A program made the translations under genes and the position numbers. Positions 52,764-60,211 of a stretch of DNA of 64,000 nucleotides are shown here, piece after piece (within the stretch, counting starts at the first letter, position 1; each line of letters opens with the position of its first letter). The stretch is from Mycolicibacterium elephantis DSM 44368. Lineage in GTDB: Bacteria; Actinomycetota; Actinomycetes; Mycobacteriales; Mycobacteriaceae. The notes beneath the pieces are model-generated. The model searched no databases. It was not told the origin of the DNA and saw only the letters and a program-made list of their open reading frames with translations. The stretch is from assembly GCF_004014805.1 (NCBI RefSeq), contig NZ_ATDN01000067.1, positions 122,850 to 186,849 of the forward strand, written 5' to 3'.

Positions 52764-53891
52764 TCAGCGCGCCTCCTCGGGCTCGGGGGCTTCTTCCGGC
52801 GACGATTCGGGAACCTCTTCGGGGGACGGTTCGGGGACTTCCTTCGGAGAGGGCTCGGGAACTTCTTCCGGGGACGATTCGGGGACCTCCTCCGGGCCGC
52901 TGTCGGACACGTCGGTCGCCGGCGGCGTCGACGCGGTCGCCTCGGATGGCCAGTGGGTGCGCCACTCCCGCTCGGTGATCTCGCCGAGCGGCGCGACGTC
53001 GAGTTCCTCCGGGACGTCGTCACCGCGGCGCTCGGCCGCGACCGCGTGTTCGACCCGGCGCACGGTGTCCATGAACTCCAGCACATGCGACCGCAGCGCG
53101 TTCTCGGCGTCGAAGCCCGCAGACACCGTCACCGATCTGATGGCGTCGGGAATCAGGTCGGCGGGGAGGTTCGCGGCGGTCGCACGCTCAATGACCTTCT
53201 GCGCCAACGCTAATGCGGGCTGCCCGGTCGGCACGTCGTCCATGCAGGAGAAGGCGCGCTTGGCCCTCTTCTCCAAGGCCTTGCGTTCCTCCCACTGGGC
53301 CAGCTGGTCGTCGAGTGAAATCGCTTCGCCCGCAAGCACCGCGGGCACCCGGTTGCCGAGCTTGCGCACCAACGAGTCGGCGACGTCGTCGATGGTGAAC
53401 GAATTCTGCGGGGCGTCCTCCGCGATGCGAGCGTGAAAAAGCACCTGCAGCAACACATCTCCGAGTTCTTCGCGGAGTTCGTCGGCGTTGCCGCTGCGCA
53501 CCGCGTCGAACAGCTCGTAGGTTTCCTCCAACAGGTAGCGCCGCAGGGAGTCGTGTGTCTGTTCGCTCTCCCACGGCCCGGAGGTGCGCAGCTTGTCCAT
53601 CATCGCGACCGCGTCCAGCAGCCGCTCCCCGCGGGCGGCCTCGGGAGCGGCGATCAGCCTCTCCCCCGCGGCCAGGCGCGCTTTGACGGCGGGATGGTCG
53701 GGATCTGAGGACAGCAGCACCGGGGCGGGCTCGTCGTCCGGCTCGTCGGAGAACCACGGCCGCGCCGACGGCAGCGACCACGGCACCTTCACCGGTATCT
53801 CTTCGGTGTACTGGACGTCGCCGCTGAGCAGCTCGATCGCATCGACCGGGACGAGGGCGGGCCGGCGGGGGTCGACCAACACGACGGTCAT
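52764..53891 (-). CDS. mazG: NTP pyrophosphohydrolase MazG with C-terminal repeat tail
   Basis: A 375-residue MazG. The catalytic EExxE...ExxD is in LLEETYELFDAVRSG and ELREELGDVLLQVLFHA (about residues 122-150), with a MazG N-terminal domain as in M. tuberculosis (starting VVLVDPRRP). It removes damaged or excess NTPs. The tail from about 320 is unusual: five or so copies of PEEVPE(S/P)SP, which is absent from shorter MazG proteins. Tail function is unknown; it is disordered and acidic. Confidence 0.92.
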   Translation of the reverse strand: MTVVLVDPRRPALVPVDAIELLSGDVQYTEEIPVKVPWSLPSARPWFSDEPDDEPAPVLLSSDPDHPAVKARLAAGERLIAAPEAARGERLLDAVAMMDKLRTSGPWESEQTHDSLRRYLLEETYELFDAVRSGNADELREELGDVLLQVLFHARIAEDAPQNSFTIDDVADSLVRKLGNRVPAVLAGEAISLDDQLAQWEERKALEKRAKRAFSCMDDVPTGQPALALAQKVIERATAANLPADLIPDAIRSVTVSAGFDAENALRSHVLEFMDTVRRVEHAVAAERRGDDVPEELDVAPLGEITEREWRTHWPSEATASTPPATDVSDSGPEEVPESSPEEVPEPSPKEVPEPSPEEVPESSPEEAPEPEEAR

Positions 53892-54001
53892 GGGCTAGAC
53901 CCCCTCACGTGTTTCGATGAGACCGCTGTTCTCGGTTATACCAACACTTCGCCGGGCCTCGGCGGGGGTGGCGAGAACCCACACGCCTCGACCCGAAAGC
54001 G

Positions 54002-54035
54002 GATGGCCGCCCTGCCCGAAGGCAAGGCGGCCATC
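54002..54035. terminator. Hairpin terminator at the end of the repeat gene
   Basis: GATGGCCGCCCTGCC (54002-54016) pairs with GGCAAGGCGGCCATC (54021-54035) around CGAA, with one G-U pair. It lies just after the stop of the minus-strand gene that ends at 54044, and serves as its terminator. Confidence 0.8.
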
Positions 54036-54043
54036 GCTCTAAC

Positions 54044-54630
54044 TCAGGACTCCGGCGGGAACGGGCCGTCCGGAATCTCCCAGTGACCCGGCGCCTCGTC
54101 GAAGAACGGGTTGACGATCCCGTCCACCGTCGGCAGCTTCTTCAGCTGGCCAGGCGGGATTCCGAAGAACGGGTTCGGGACCCCGTTGATGACCGGCGAG
54201 TTCTTCAGCTGACCGGGCGCGATGTGCCCGGGCGGCAGCCGGAAGTGGTCAACTACCTCCGGAAACCAGACGTCCGGGAGATTGACGCCCGGCACGTTGA
54301 CGTCCGGCACGTTCACGCCGGGCAGGTTCACGTCCGGAACGTTCACGCTGGGCACGTTGACGTCCGGAACGTTCACGCTCGGCACGTTCACATCCGGAAC
54401 GTTCACGCTCGGCAACGTTCACATCCGGAACGTTCACCACCCGGCACGTTCACATCGGGAACATGCACACCGGGCACATGCACATCAGGAACATGCACAC
54501 CGGGCACCGGAATCGGAGGCGGCGGCGGCACGAACGGATCGGCCTGTGCCACAGCTGTCCCAAGTCCGAGCCCGCCGAGGCCCAGCGCACCGGCCATCGT
54601 GGTGGTTACCGCGAGTTTCTTGAAGTCCAT
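54044..54630 (-). pseudogene. Exported NVPDVNVPS-repeat protein, broken by two frameshifts
   Basis: The gene starts at ATG 54630 with GGAG upstream and a good signal peptide (MDFKKLAVTTTMAGALGLGG...VAQADP). A Pro-rich spacer leads into pentapeptide-like repeats (VHVPD, VNVPG, VNVPS). Near 54437 there is one extra base and near 54413 another, so the repeats run through three frames before the last frame continues to the stop at 54044 (NVPSVNVPDVNV... then LPPGHIAPGQLKNSP and a matching LKKLP repeat). The intact product would be about 195 residues. Sequencing error or true phase change is possible; both changes fall in a 15-bp repeat array. Confidence 0.7.
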
Positions 54631-54952
54631 TTTCACTCCTTCGCCTTGCGTCACTGCGACACCAATCGGTGGCGTCACGGTGACTTCGGGTTTAGGAAAT
54701 TGCTTAACCGCCCTTATGGACGATCTCGCCGCCTGCGATCTAGACGACAAACGCAATACCTTGACCGCCCGTCCGTACGTCGAATCGTGAATCCGATGCG
54801 TTATCAACGCCGACGCGATCGCGGGGGTGGGTCATATCACTGTCGCGATGACCTGCCGCTAAACCGAAAGTTTCGAATTCACAATCACATCGACGCCCGG
54901 ACTCGCGCCCTATTTCGTCCCGCCGAGCCCCGGTCGCGGATACGCTGACCTG
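54631..54952. other. Divergent intergenic region, about 320 bp
   Basis: It lies between the starts of the frameshifted repeat gene (minus) and the SARP-type regulator gene (plus), so it must hold both promoters. I see no CTCAACG direct repeat of the kind found at 58231-58259, and no RNA gene. Confidence 0.5.
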
Positions 54953-57900
54953 GTGAAACCGCGGCGCGCCGGTGCCGTAGCCGGGCAGCCCTTCTTCGGC
55001 ATCCTCGGTCCCCTCACCGCGGGCGTCGACGGTGGACAGCTGCTCGACATCGGCAGCAGGAAGCAGCGCGAACTGCTGGCCGTGCTGCTGCTTCACCTGA
55101 ACGCACTCGTTCCGGCCGGCCGGATCGCGGACGCGATATGGCACGGCGAACCACCGGCAAGTGCCGATGTCACCCTGCGCACCCATGTCTCACACCTGCG
55201 TTCGCGACTGGCGAGCGTCGGGGCGCAGGATGTGCTGGTCACCCGGTCGGCGGGCTACGGTCTGTTCGTCGATCCCGACCACGTCGACGCGGCGCGTTTC
55301 GAGCACCTGCTCGGAGCCGGCCGAGAGGCGTTGGAGCGAGGTGAAACCGAGCGCGCCCAAACGCTGCTCACCGATGCGTTGGAGTTGTGGCGCGGACCGG
55401 TGCTCGACGACCTGGCCGAAGCGGAATTCGTCAAGACTGAAGCGGCCCGCCTCGAGGAACTTCGCCTGGTCGCACTCGAACAACGCATCGACGCCGCACT
55501 CGCGCTGGGCAGGCATCACGCTGTGGTCGCCGATCTCGAACGCCTGGTGGTCGCCAATCCGTACCGGGAACAGCTGCACTGCCGGCTCATGCTCGCGCTC
55601 TACCGGTCGGGCCGACAAGCCGACGCACTACGGGTGAGTGCATCGGTGCGCGCTCGGCTGATCGACGAGCTCGGCGTCGACCCCGGCCCCGCGCTGCGCG
55701 ACCTCGAAACCGCCATCCTGCGCCACGACCAGTCGTTGCTTCTTCCCGCGCCCGCACCGCGACCTGTCACCGCACCGCCTGCCGCGACGACCAAGTACCG
55801 GCCCCCGGCATCGCCTCGCCGGCTGGTCGAGCGCGCTCGGCTGACCGACACGCTGCGCGGGGGCGGCGGCCGGAGGCTGACGGTGATCCGCGGGCCTGCG
55901 GGATTCGGGAAGACGACGCTCGCCGCGCAGTGGCGCGAAATGCTCGTGGCCGACGGCGTCACCGTCGCCTGGCTGACCACCGACGACGACGACAACGACG
56001 TCGTCTGGTTTCTCACACACCTGATCGACGCGGTCCGCACGGTAAAGCCAGATGTCGGCGCCGAACTGCGCGCAACACTCGAAGAGCATGGCGCTGCGGC
56101 GACGCGCTTCGTGCTGGCGACGCTGATCAACGACATCGACCGGGGTGCTAACCGCTTCTGCGTGATCATCGACGATTGGCACCGGATCACCGATGCTCCG
56201 ACCATCGAGGCGATGGCCTATCTGATCGACAATTGTCCCTCCCACCTTCAGCTGGTGGTGGCGACCCGAACGGGGGACGGCCTACCGCTGAGTCGAGTGC
56301 GGGTGTGTGACCAGCTGGTCGAGATCGACAGTGCTGCTTTGCGTTTCGATAACCATGAGGCGCGCACCTTTCTGGTGGACGTGCACGGGCTCGCTCTCGA
56401 CGATTCGGATGTGGCGGCCCTCGAACGAACGACCGACGGGTGGGCGGCCGGCCTGCAGTTGGCGTCGCTGTCGCTGCGCGATTGCGACGACCCTGCCGAG
56501 CTCATCAGCCGGATGTCAGGTCGTCACCACGCGATAGCTCAGTACCTGGCAGAGAACGTGCTGGATTCACTCGACCCGGAGACGCTCGATTTCCTGCTGG
56601 CCACCTCGGTCACGGAACGCATCTGCGGCGGGTTGGCGTCGGCGCTGGCGGGTGTCGAGCACGGCCAGGCGCTTCTCGAGCAGGTGGAGAACCGAGACCT
56701 GTTCCTGCGCCGGCTCGATGACGAGCGCGAGTGGTTTCGCTACCACCACCTGTTCGCCGACTTTCTGCGCCGTCGGCTGATGCGTGACCATCCCGACCGC
56801 ATCGCCGGCCTGCATGCCGCCGCCTCGCGGTGGTTCGCCGAACACAACATGCTGCACGAGGCGATCAACCATGCGATGGCGGCAGGCGACGAAGACCGCG
56901 CCATCGAGCTGTTGGAGCTGCACGGCATCGACCTCTTTCAGCACGCGCAACTGTCCACGCTGCGTGCTCTGGTGTCGAAGCTGCCGTCGCGCATCGTGAC
57001 CCTCAGCCCCAGGATTCAACTCGCCATGGCGTGCGGGCACATGTTGTTGCAGCAGCGCGCTGCCGCGCATGCGGCGCTGGATGCCTTCGAGTCGGCAGCG
57101 GCGAAGCGGGCACAGTCGGCGGCGGAGCGCCACGGTATGCGGTTGGAAGCCAATGTCTTTCGCGCCATGGTGGAGACGTGGACGGACCACCTCGCGGGTG
57201 TCGACGAGATGTTGGAGGAGTGCCTGGCCAGGCCGGACGCCGTCCCGCCGGTTCTGGTGGGCATGGCGGCCAACGTCGCGACCTTCCTTGACCTTTGCCG
57301 ATTCGACTTCAAGGCCGCGCGAGTGCGACAGGAGTGGGCCTACCCCTACCACGACAGCCCCTTCAACCTGATCTGTGGACATTCCCTGGCTGGCCGTGCA
57401 GCCCACGAGGAACTCGATGTCGTCGAAGCCGAACGTCGCTGCCGTGAAGCCTTAAGCGTGGCACAACAATTCGGGGCCAGCCAGTCGCACGCCGCCGCCC
57501 TTGCTCAGGCCCTGCTGGCTGAGTTGTTGTACGAACGCGGTGATCTCGACGGCGCCGAACGGCTCCTCGACGAGTGCACCGTCCTGGGGTCGCAAGGCGG
57601 CGAGGCCGCGACCATCATCGCGCGCCATGTGATCGGCGCGCGCATCAAGTCACTGCGCGGTGACCGGCGGGGCGCCGCGGCGTGCCTGGACGACGGCGCT
57701 CGCATCGCGGCGACGATCAGGCTTCCCCGGTTGCGAGCTCACGTGGAGAACGAACGTGTTCGGCTGAATCTTGCCGGCGAGGATTGGCGGAGCGGCGCAT
57801 GGCGAGCCGAGCCGCTCCCGGACGGTGGGCTGGGTGAGATCACCGCACAAATGCGTGACGAGGCCGAAATCCGAGCGCAGCTCACGGGGCAACCCGGCCG

Positions 57901-58222
57901 CGCCTGCGACCGCGCGCAAGCCTGGGTGGAACGAGTTGCCGAACAACGTCGTCCGCGCGCGCTGCTACAGGCGAATCGGCTGCTCGTGGCCGCGCTGACC
58001 GCGGCAGGCCGAACCGACGAGGCCAAGCACCTGCTGACCGTGATCACCGCACAATGTGCCGAGCGCGGGATGGTCCGCTATCTCCTCGACGGCGGTGACT
58101 CCGTGATCGCGTTACTGACCGCGTTGCGCGACGACATGCGCAGCGGTCGTTGGCAGCCTGCGTGGGCGCCCGTGCCGAGTGCCTTCCTCGACGCGGTGGT
58201 AGCCGCCACGCAGGGCACCTGA
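54953..58222 (+). CDS. SARP/BTAD regulator with MalT-like ATPase and TPR region
   Basis: A 1089-residue regulator, GTG start at 54953. Residues about 14-105 form an OmpR-like winged helix (LLDIGSRKQRELLAVLLLH, LRTHVSHLRSRLA). About 112-260 is the BTAD domain (NPYREQLHCRLMLALYRSGRQADAL, ELGVDPGPALRDLE). From about 285 there is a STAND ATPase of MalT/LAL type: Walker A GPAGFGKTTLA, Walker B CVIIDDWHRI. The C-terminal half is TPR-like (LAMACGHML...). The LuxR helix-turn-helix that ends MalT-type proteins is missing; DNA binding is thus by the N-terminal SARP domain. The next two genes have SARP-type repeats in their promoters. Confidence 0.87.
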   Translation: MKPRRAGAVAGQPFFGILGPLTAGVDGGQLLDIGSRKQRELLAVLLLHLNALVPAGRIADAIWHGEPPASADVTLRTHVSHLRSRLASVGAQDVLVTRSAGYGLFVDPDHVDAARFEHLLGAGREALERGETERAQTLLTDALELWRGPVLDDLAEAEFVKTEAARLEELRLVALEQRIDAALALGRHHAVVADLERLVVANPYREQLHCRLMLALYRSGRQADALRVSASVRARLIDELGVDPGPALRDLETAILRHDQSLLLPAPAPRPVTAPPAATTKYRPPASPRRLVERARLTDTLRGGGGRRLTVIRGPAGFGKTTLAAQWREMLVADGVTVAWLTTDDDDNDVVWFLTHLIDAVRTVKPDVGAELRATLEEHGAAATRFVLATLINDIDRGANRFCVIIDDWHRITDAPTIEAMAYLIDNCPSHLQLVVATRTGDGLPLSRVRVCDQLVEIDSAALRFDNHEARTFLVDVHGLALDDSDVAALERTTDGWAAGLQLASLSLRDCDDPAELISRMSGRHHAIAQYLAENVLDSLDPETLDFLLATSVTERICGGLASALAGVEHGQALLEQVENRDLFLRRLDDEREWFRYHHLFADFLRRRLMRDHPDRIAGLHAAASRWFAEHNMLHEAINHAMAAGDEDRAIELLELHGIDLFQHAQLSTLRALVSKLPSRIVTLSPRIQLAMACGHMLLQQRAAAHAALDAFESAAAKRAQSAAERHGMRLEANVFRAMVETWTDHLAGVDEMLEECLARPDAVPPVLVGMAANVATFLDLCRFDFKAARVRQEWAYPYHDSPFNLICGHSLAGRAAHEELDVVEAERRCREALSVAQQFGASQSHAAALAQALLAELLYERGDLDGAERLLDECTVLGSQGGEAATIIARHVIGARIKSLRGDRRGAAACLDDGARIAATIRLPRLRAHVENERVRLNLAGEDWRSGAWRAEPLPDGGLGEITAQMRDEAEIRAQLTGQPGRACDRAQAWVERVAEQRRPRALLQANRLLVAALTAAGRTDEAKHLLTVITAQCAERGMVRYLLDGGDSVIALLTALRDDMRSGRWQPAWAPVPSAFLDAVVAATQGT

Positions 58223-58230
58223 ACGCACGC

Positions 58231-58259
58231 ATCAGTTCCGCCTCAACGGATCCTCAACG
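58231..58259. promoter_or_regulatory. SARP-type direct repeats before the 58325 gene
   Basis: CTCAACG at 58242-58248 and again at 58253-58259, an 11-bp period, with a weaker match (ATCAGTT) one period upstream at 58231. Heptamer repeats spaced 11 bp are the usual operators of SARP activators. The regulator gene ends just upstream. Confidence 0.65.
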
Positions 58260-58324
58260 CCCGTTCGGGATCGTCGATGCCGGGTCGGACAGAGGCGCGA
58301 GCCATCACTTCAGGAGAAGAGAAC

Positions 58325-58768
58325 ATGAAGCACCATCACGTGCGCAATCGGCGCATATACCAGTGGGCCTACGCGGTCGGCGCAGTCGCGATCGCGTCGG
58401 CGGTCGGTGTGTTCGTCCAGCCCGCGACCGCAGTGGCTGAATGGGATATCGGCGCTTACGACAGCTGCTTGAAGAAGGCGGACGCAAGAAACAAGTCCGG
58501 TCAAACCGAATCCCTTGAGTGGTATGAGGAGACCGTTCAATGCTGCCAGTCTTCGGGTGGGGAACACACCGGGGGAAAGTGCACCGCACCGCCGGCGACG
58601 GCTCAACAGTGGCCGCAAGGACCTTTGGGGCAGCTGCCCGGTACGGGCCCGGCCGCCCAAGTGCCGAATGCGCCGCAATCGCCTCTGGGACAGGTGCCCG
58701 GCGCGGGCCAGGCCACCCAGACGCCGACCACGCCGCCGCCCCGGATGGGCACCCTCAACCTGCCCTGA
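58325..58768 (+). CDS. Secreted Cys-containing Pro-rich protein
   Basis: A 147-residue protein. The N-terminus MKHHHVRNRRIYQWAYAVGAV is a long signal peptide ending near ATAVAEWD. The mature domain of about 55 residues has four cysteines (SCLKK, QCCQS, GKC), followed by a Pro/Gln/Gly-rich tail with the repeat PLGQ(L/V)PG(T/A)G. AGGAG precedes the ATG. The leader and promoter are near copies of those of the next gene. It lies between the SARP-type regulator and the PGRS gene and is probably under the same control. Confidence 0.75.
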   Translation: MKHHHVRNRRIYQWAYAVGAVAIASAVGVFVQPATAVAEWDIGAYDSCLKKADARNKSGQTESLEWYEETVQCCQSSGGEHTGGKCTAPPATAQQWPQGPLGQLPGTGPAAQVPNAPQSPLGQVPGAGQATQTPTTPPPRMGTLNLP

Positions 58769-58778
58769 CCGCGGTTGG

Positions 58779-58812
58779 ATCGGCCGGATCCCGCCACCGG
58801 GGTCCGGCCGAT
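58779..58812. terminator. Hairpin terminator after the 58325 gene
   Basis: ATCGGCCGGATCCC (58779-58792) pairs with GGGGTCCGGCCGAT (58799-58812) with one wobble pair, followed by TTC. A near copy follows the next gene (60174-60209). Confidence 0.78.
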
Positions 58813-58871
58813 TTCGTCACACCCCGTGCGTTGGGGCCGCCGCGCAGGGCCTGAACACGCGTCGTACCGCG

Positions 58872-58900
58872 CTCAATTCCGTCTCAACGAATCCTCAACG
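58872..58900. promoter_or_regulatory. SARP-type direct repeats before the PGRS gene
   Basis: Heptamers CTCAATT (58872), CTCAACG (58883) and CTCAACG (58894) follow an exact 11-bp period. The last two and the next 22 bp are almost identical to the region before the 58325 gene, so the promoter was duplicated. Confidence 0.7.
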
Positions 58901-58956
58901 CCCGTTCGGGATCGTCGATCCGACAGGGCCGAAAGCCATGACATCAGGAGAAGAAG

Positions 58957-60144
58957 ATGAACATGCATCACCATCGCGTGCGCGATCAGCGCAGGTACCA
59001 GTGGGAACGGAGATACCCGGCCCACGGCGCGAGGTTCGTCGGCCGGGTTGGGGCACTGGCCACCGTCCTCGGCGTCGGGCTGGCCATCACCCCGGCCGCG
59101 GCCGCGCCGCAGGACGCGCCCGCGCCACCGGCTGCCCGAGTCCCGGCGGCCACCACCACCACGGTGCCGACGTCGCCGTCGGCGCGACTTCTCACCGACG
59201 GTGTCTCGACCGTGCCCACCCTGCGGTTGCCGGCGCAAGAACCAATCACGACCACCCCGGCCGCCGCGCCGGCGCCGGCAGCCGCGTTCGTCGGGGACGG
59301 CGCCACCCAAACACCTTCTCGCGCTTCGGTGCTCGAGGGCCGTGACGGCCTGCTGTTCGCACCAACCACCAGGGGCCGATCCGAATCCCCGGGGTCCGGG
59401 GGTTCGGCCACGACGGCTTATAGCGAGGTGTCGATCGACGCGGCGGTCGTTCTGGCCGCGCTGTCCACACCCGACGGCGCGTTCCTCGGGTTGATCGGTC
59501 CCGGTGGCCTGCTGATCGGCAACGGCCTCGACGGCGCGCCGGGCCAAGACGGCGGCAACGGCGGGCTGCTGTTCGGCAACGGCGGCAAGGGCGGCGACGG
59601 CGCGGCGGGCCAGGTCGGCGGCAACGGCGGCAACGCCGGACTCTTCGGCAACGGCGGCGCCGGCGGCAACGGCGCCGAAGGAAAGGCCGGTGGCCACGGC
59701 GGCAACGGCGGGGCCGTGATGGGCGACGGCGGGGCCGGTGGGATCGGCGGCACATTGATCAGTGCCGGGGGTGGAAACGGCGGCAACGGCGGCAACGGCG
59801 GCAACGCCGGACTACTCGGCGACGGCGGGCGGGGCGGTGCTGCCGGCGGCGCTGCTACCAGCTCCGACGCCCGCGTGGATGGCGGTGTCGGCGGCAACGG
59901 CGGCAACGGCGGCCTGCTGGCCGGCAACGGTGGCGCCGGTGGCAACGGCGGCGCCGCGGCCGGCGGCGGCTTCGTGGTCGCAGGCAATGCCGGTAACGGG
60001 GGCAGCGCCGGGCTCAACGGCAACGGCGGCAACGGCGGCGACGGCGGCTCCCTCGGTGCCGGTGGGAAGGGCGGCACCGGCGGCACCGGGACCGGTGCGA
60101 GCAGCCGCAACGGCACCAACGGATCGGACGGCGCCAACGGCTGA
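58957..60144 (+). CDS. PGRS-type glycine-rich exported protein, second in window
   Basis: A 395-residue protein. The N-terminus (HHHRVRDQRRYQWERRYPAHG then GRVGALATVLGVGLAITPAAAAPQ) is a long signal that resembles the leader of the gene before it. Residues about 48-175 are Ala/Pro/Thr-rich. From about 180 on it is made of GNGG and (GGxGG) repeats (LLFGNGGKGGDG, AGLFGNGGAGGNG). There is no PE domain. It starts at ATG 58957 (a second ATG at 58963). Its promoter carries SARP-type repeats. A proline-rich frame on the opposite strand is only a shadow. Confidence 0.85.
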   Translation: MNMHHHRVRDQRRYQWERRYPAHGARFVGRVGALATVLGVGLAITPAAAAPQDAPAPPAARVPAATTTTVPTSPSARLLTDGVSTVPTLRLPAQEPITTTPAAAPAPAAAFVGDGATQTPSRASVLEGRDGLLFAPTTRGRSESPGSGGSATTAYSEVSIDAAVVLAALSTPDGAFLGLIGPGGLLIGNGLDGAPGQDGGNGGLLFGNGGKGGDGAAGQVGGNGGNAGLFGNGGAGGNGAEGKAGGHGGNGGAVMGDGGAGGIGGTLISAGGGNGGNGGNGGNAGLLGDGGRGGAAGGAATSSDARVDGGVGGNGGNGGLLAGNGGAGGNGGAAAGGGFVVAGNAGNGGSAGLNGNGGNGGDGGSLGAGGKGGTGGTGTGASSRNGTNGSDGANG

Positions 60145-60173
60145 GCCTTCGCCGGTGGTCCAGACCGCGGTTG

Positions 60174-60209
60174 GATCGGCCGGATCCCGACTCCGGGCTC
60201 CGGCCGATC
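60174..60209. terminator. Hairpin between the PGRS gene and mfd
   Basis: A 16-bp stem with one mismatch (60174-60189 with 60194-60209, loop ACTC). It lies two bases from the mfd stop on the other strand, so it serves both convergent genes. Confidence 0.82.
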
Positions 60210-60211
60210 GG

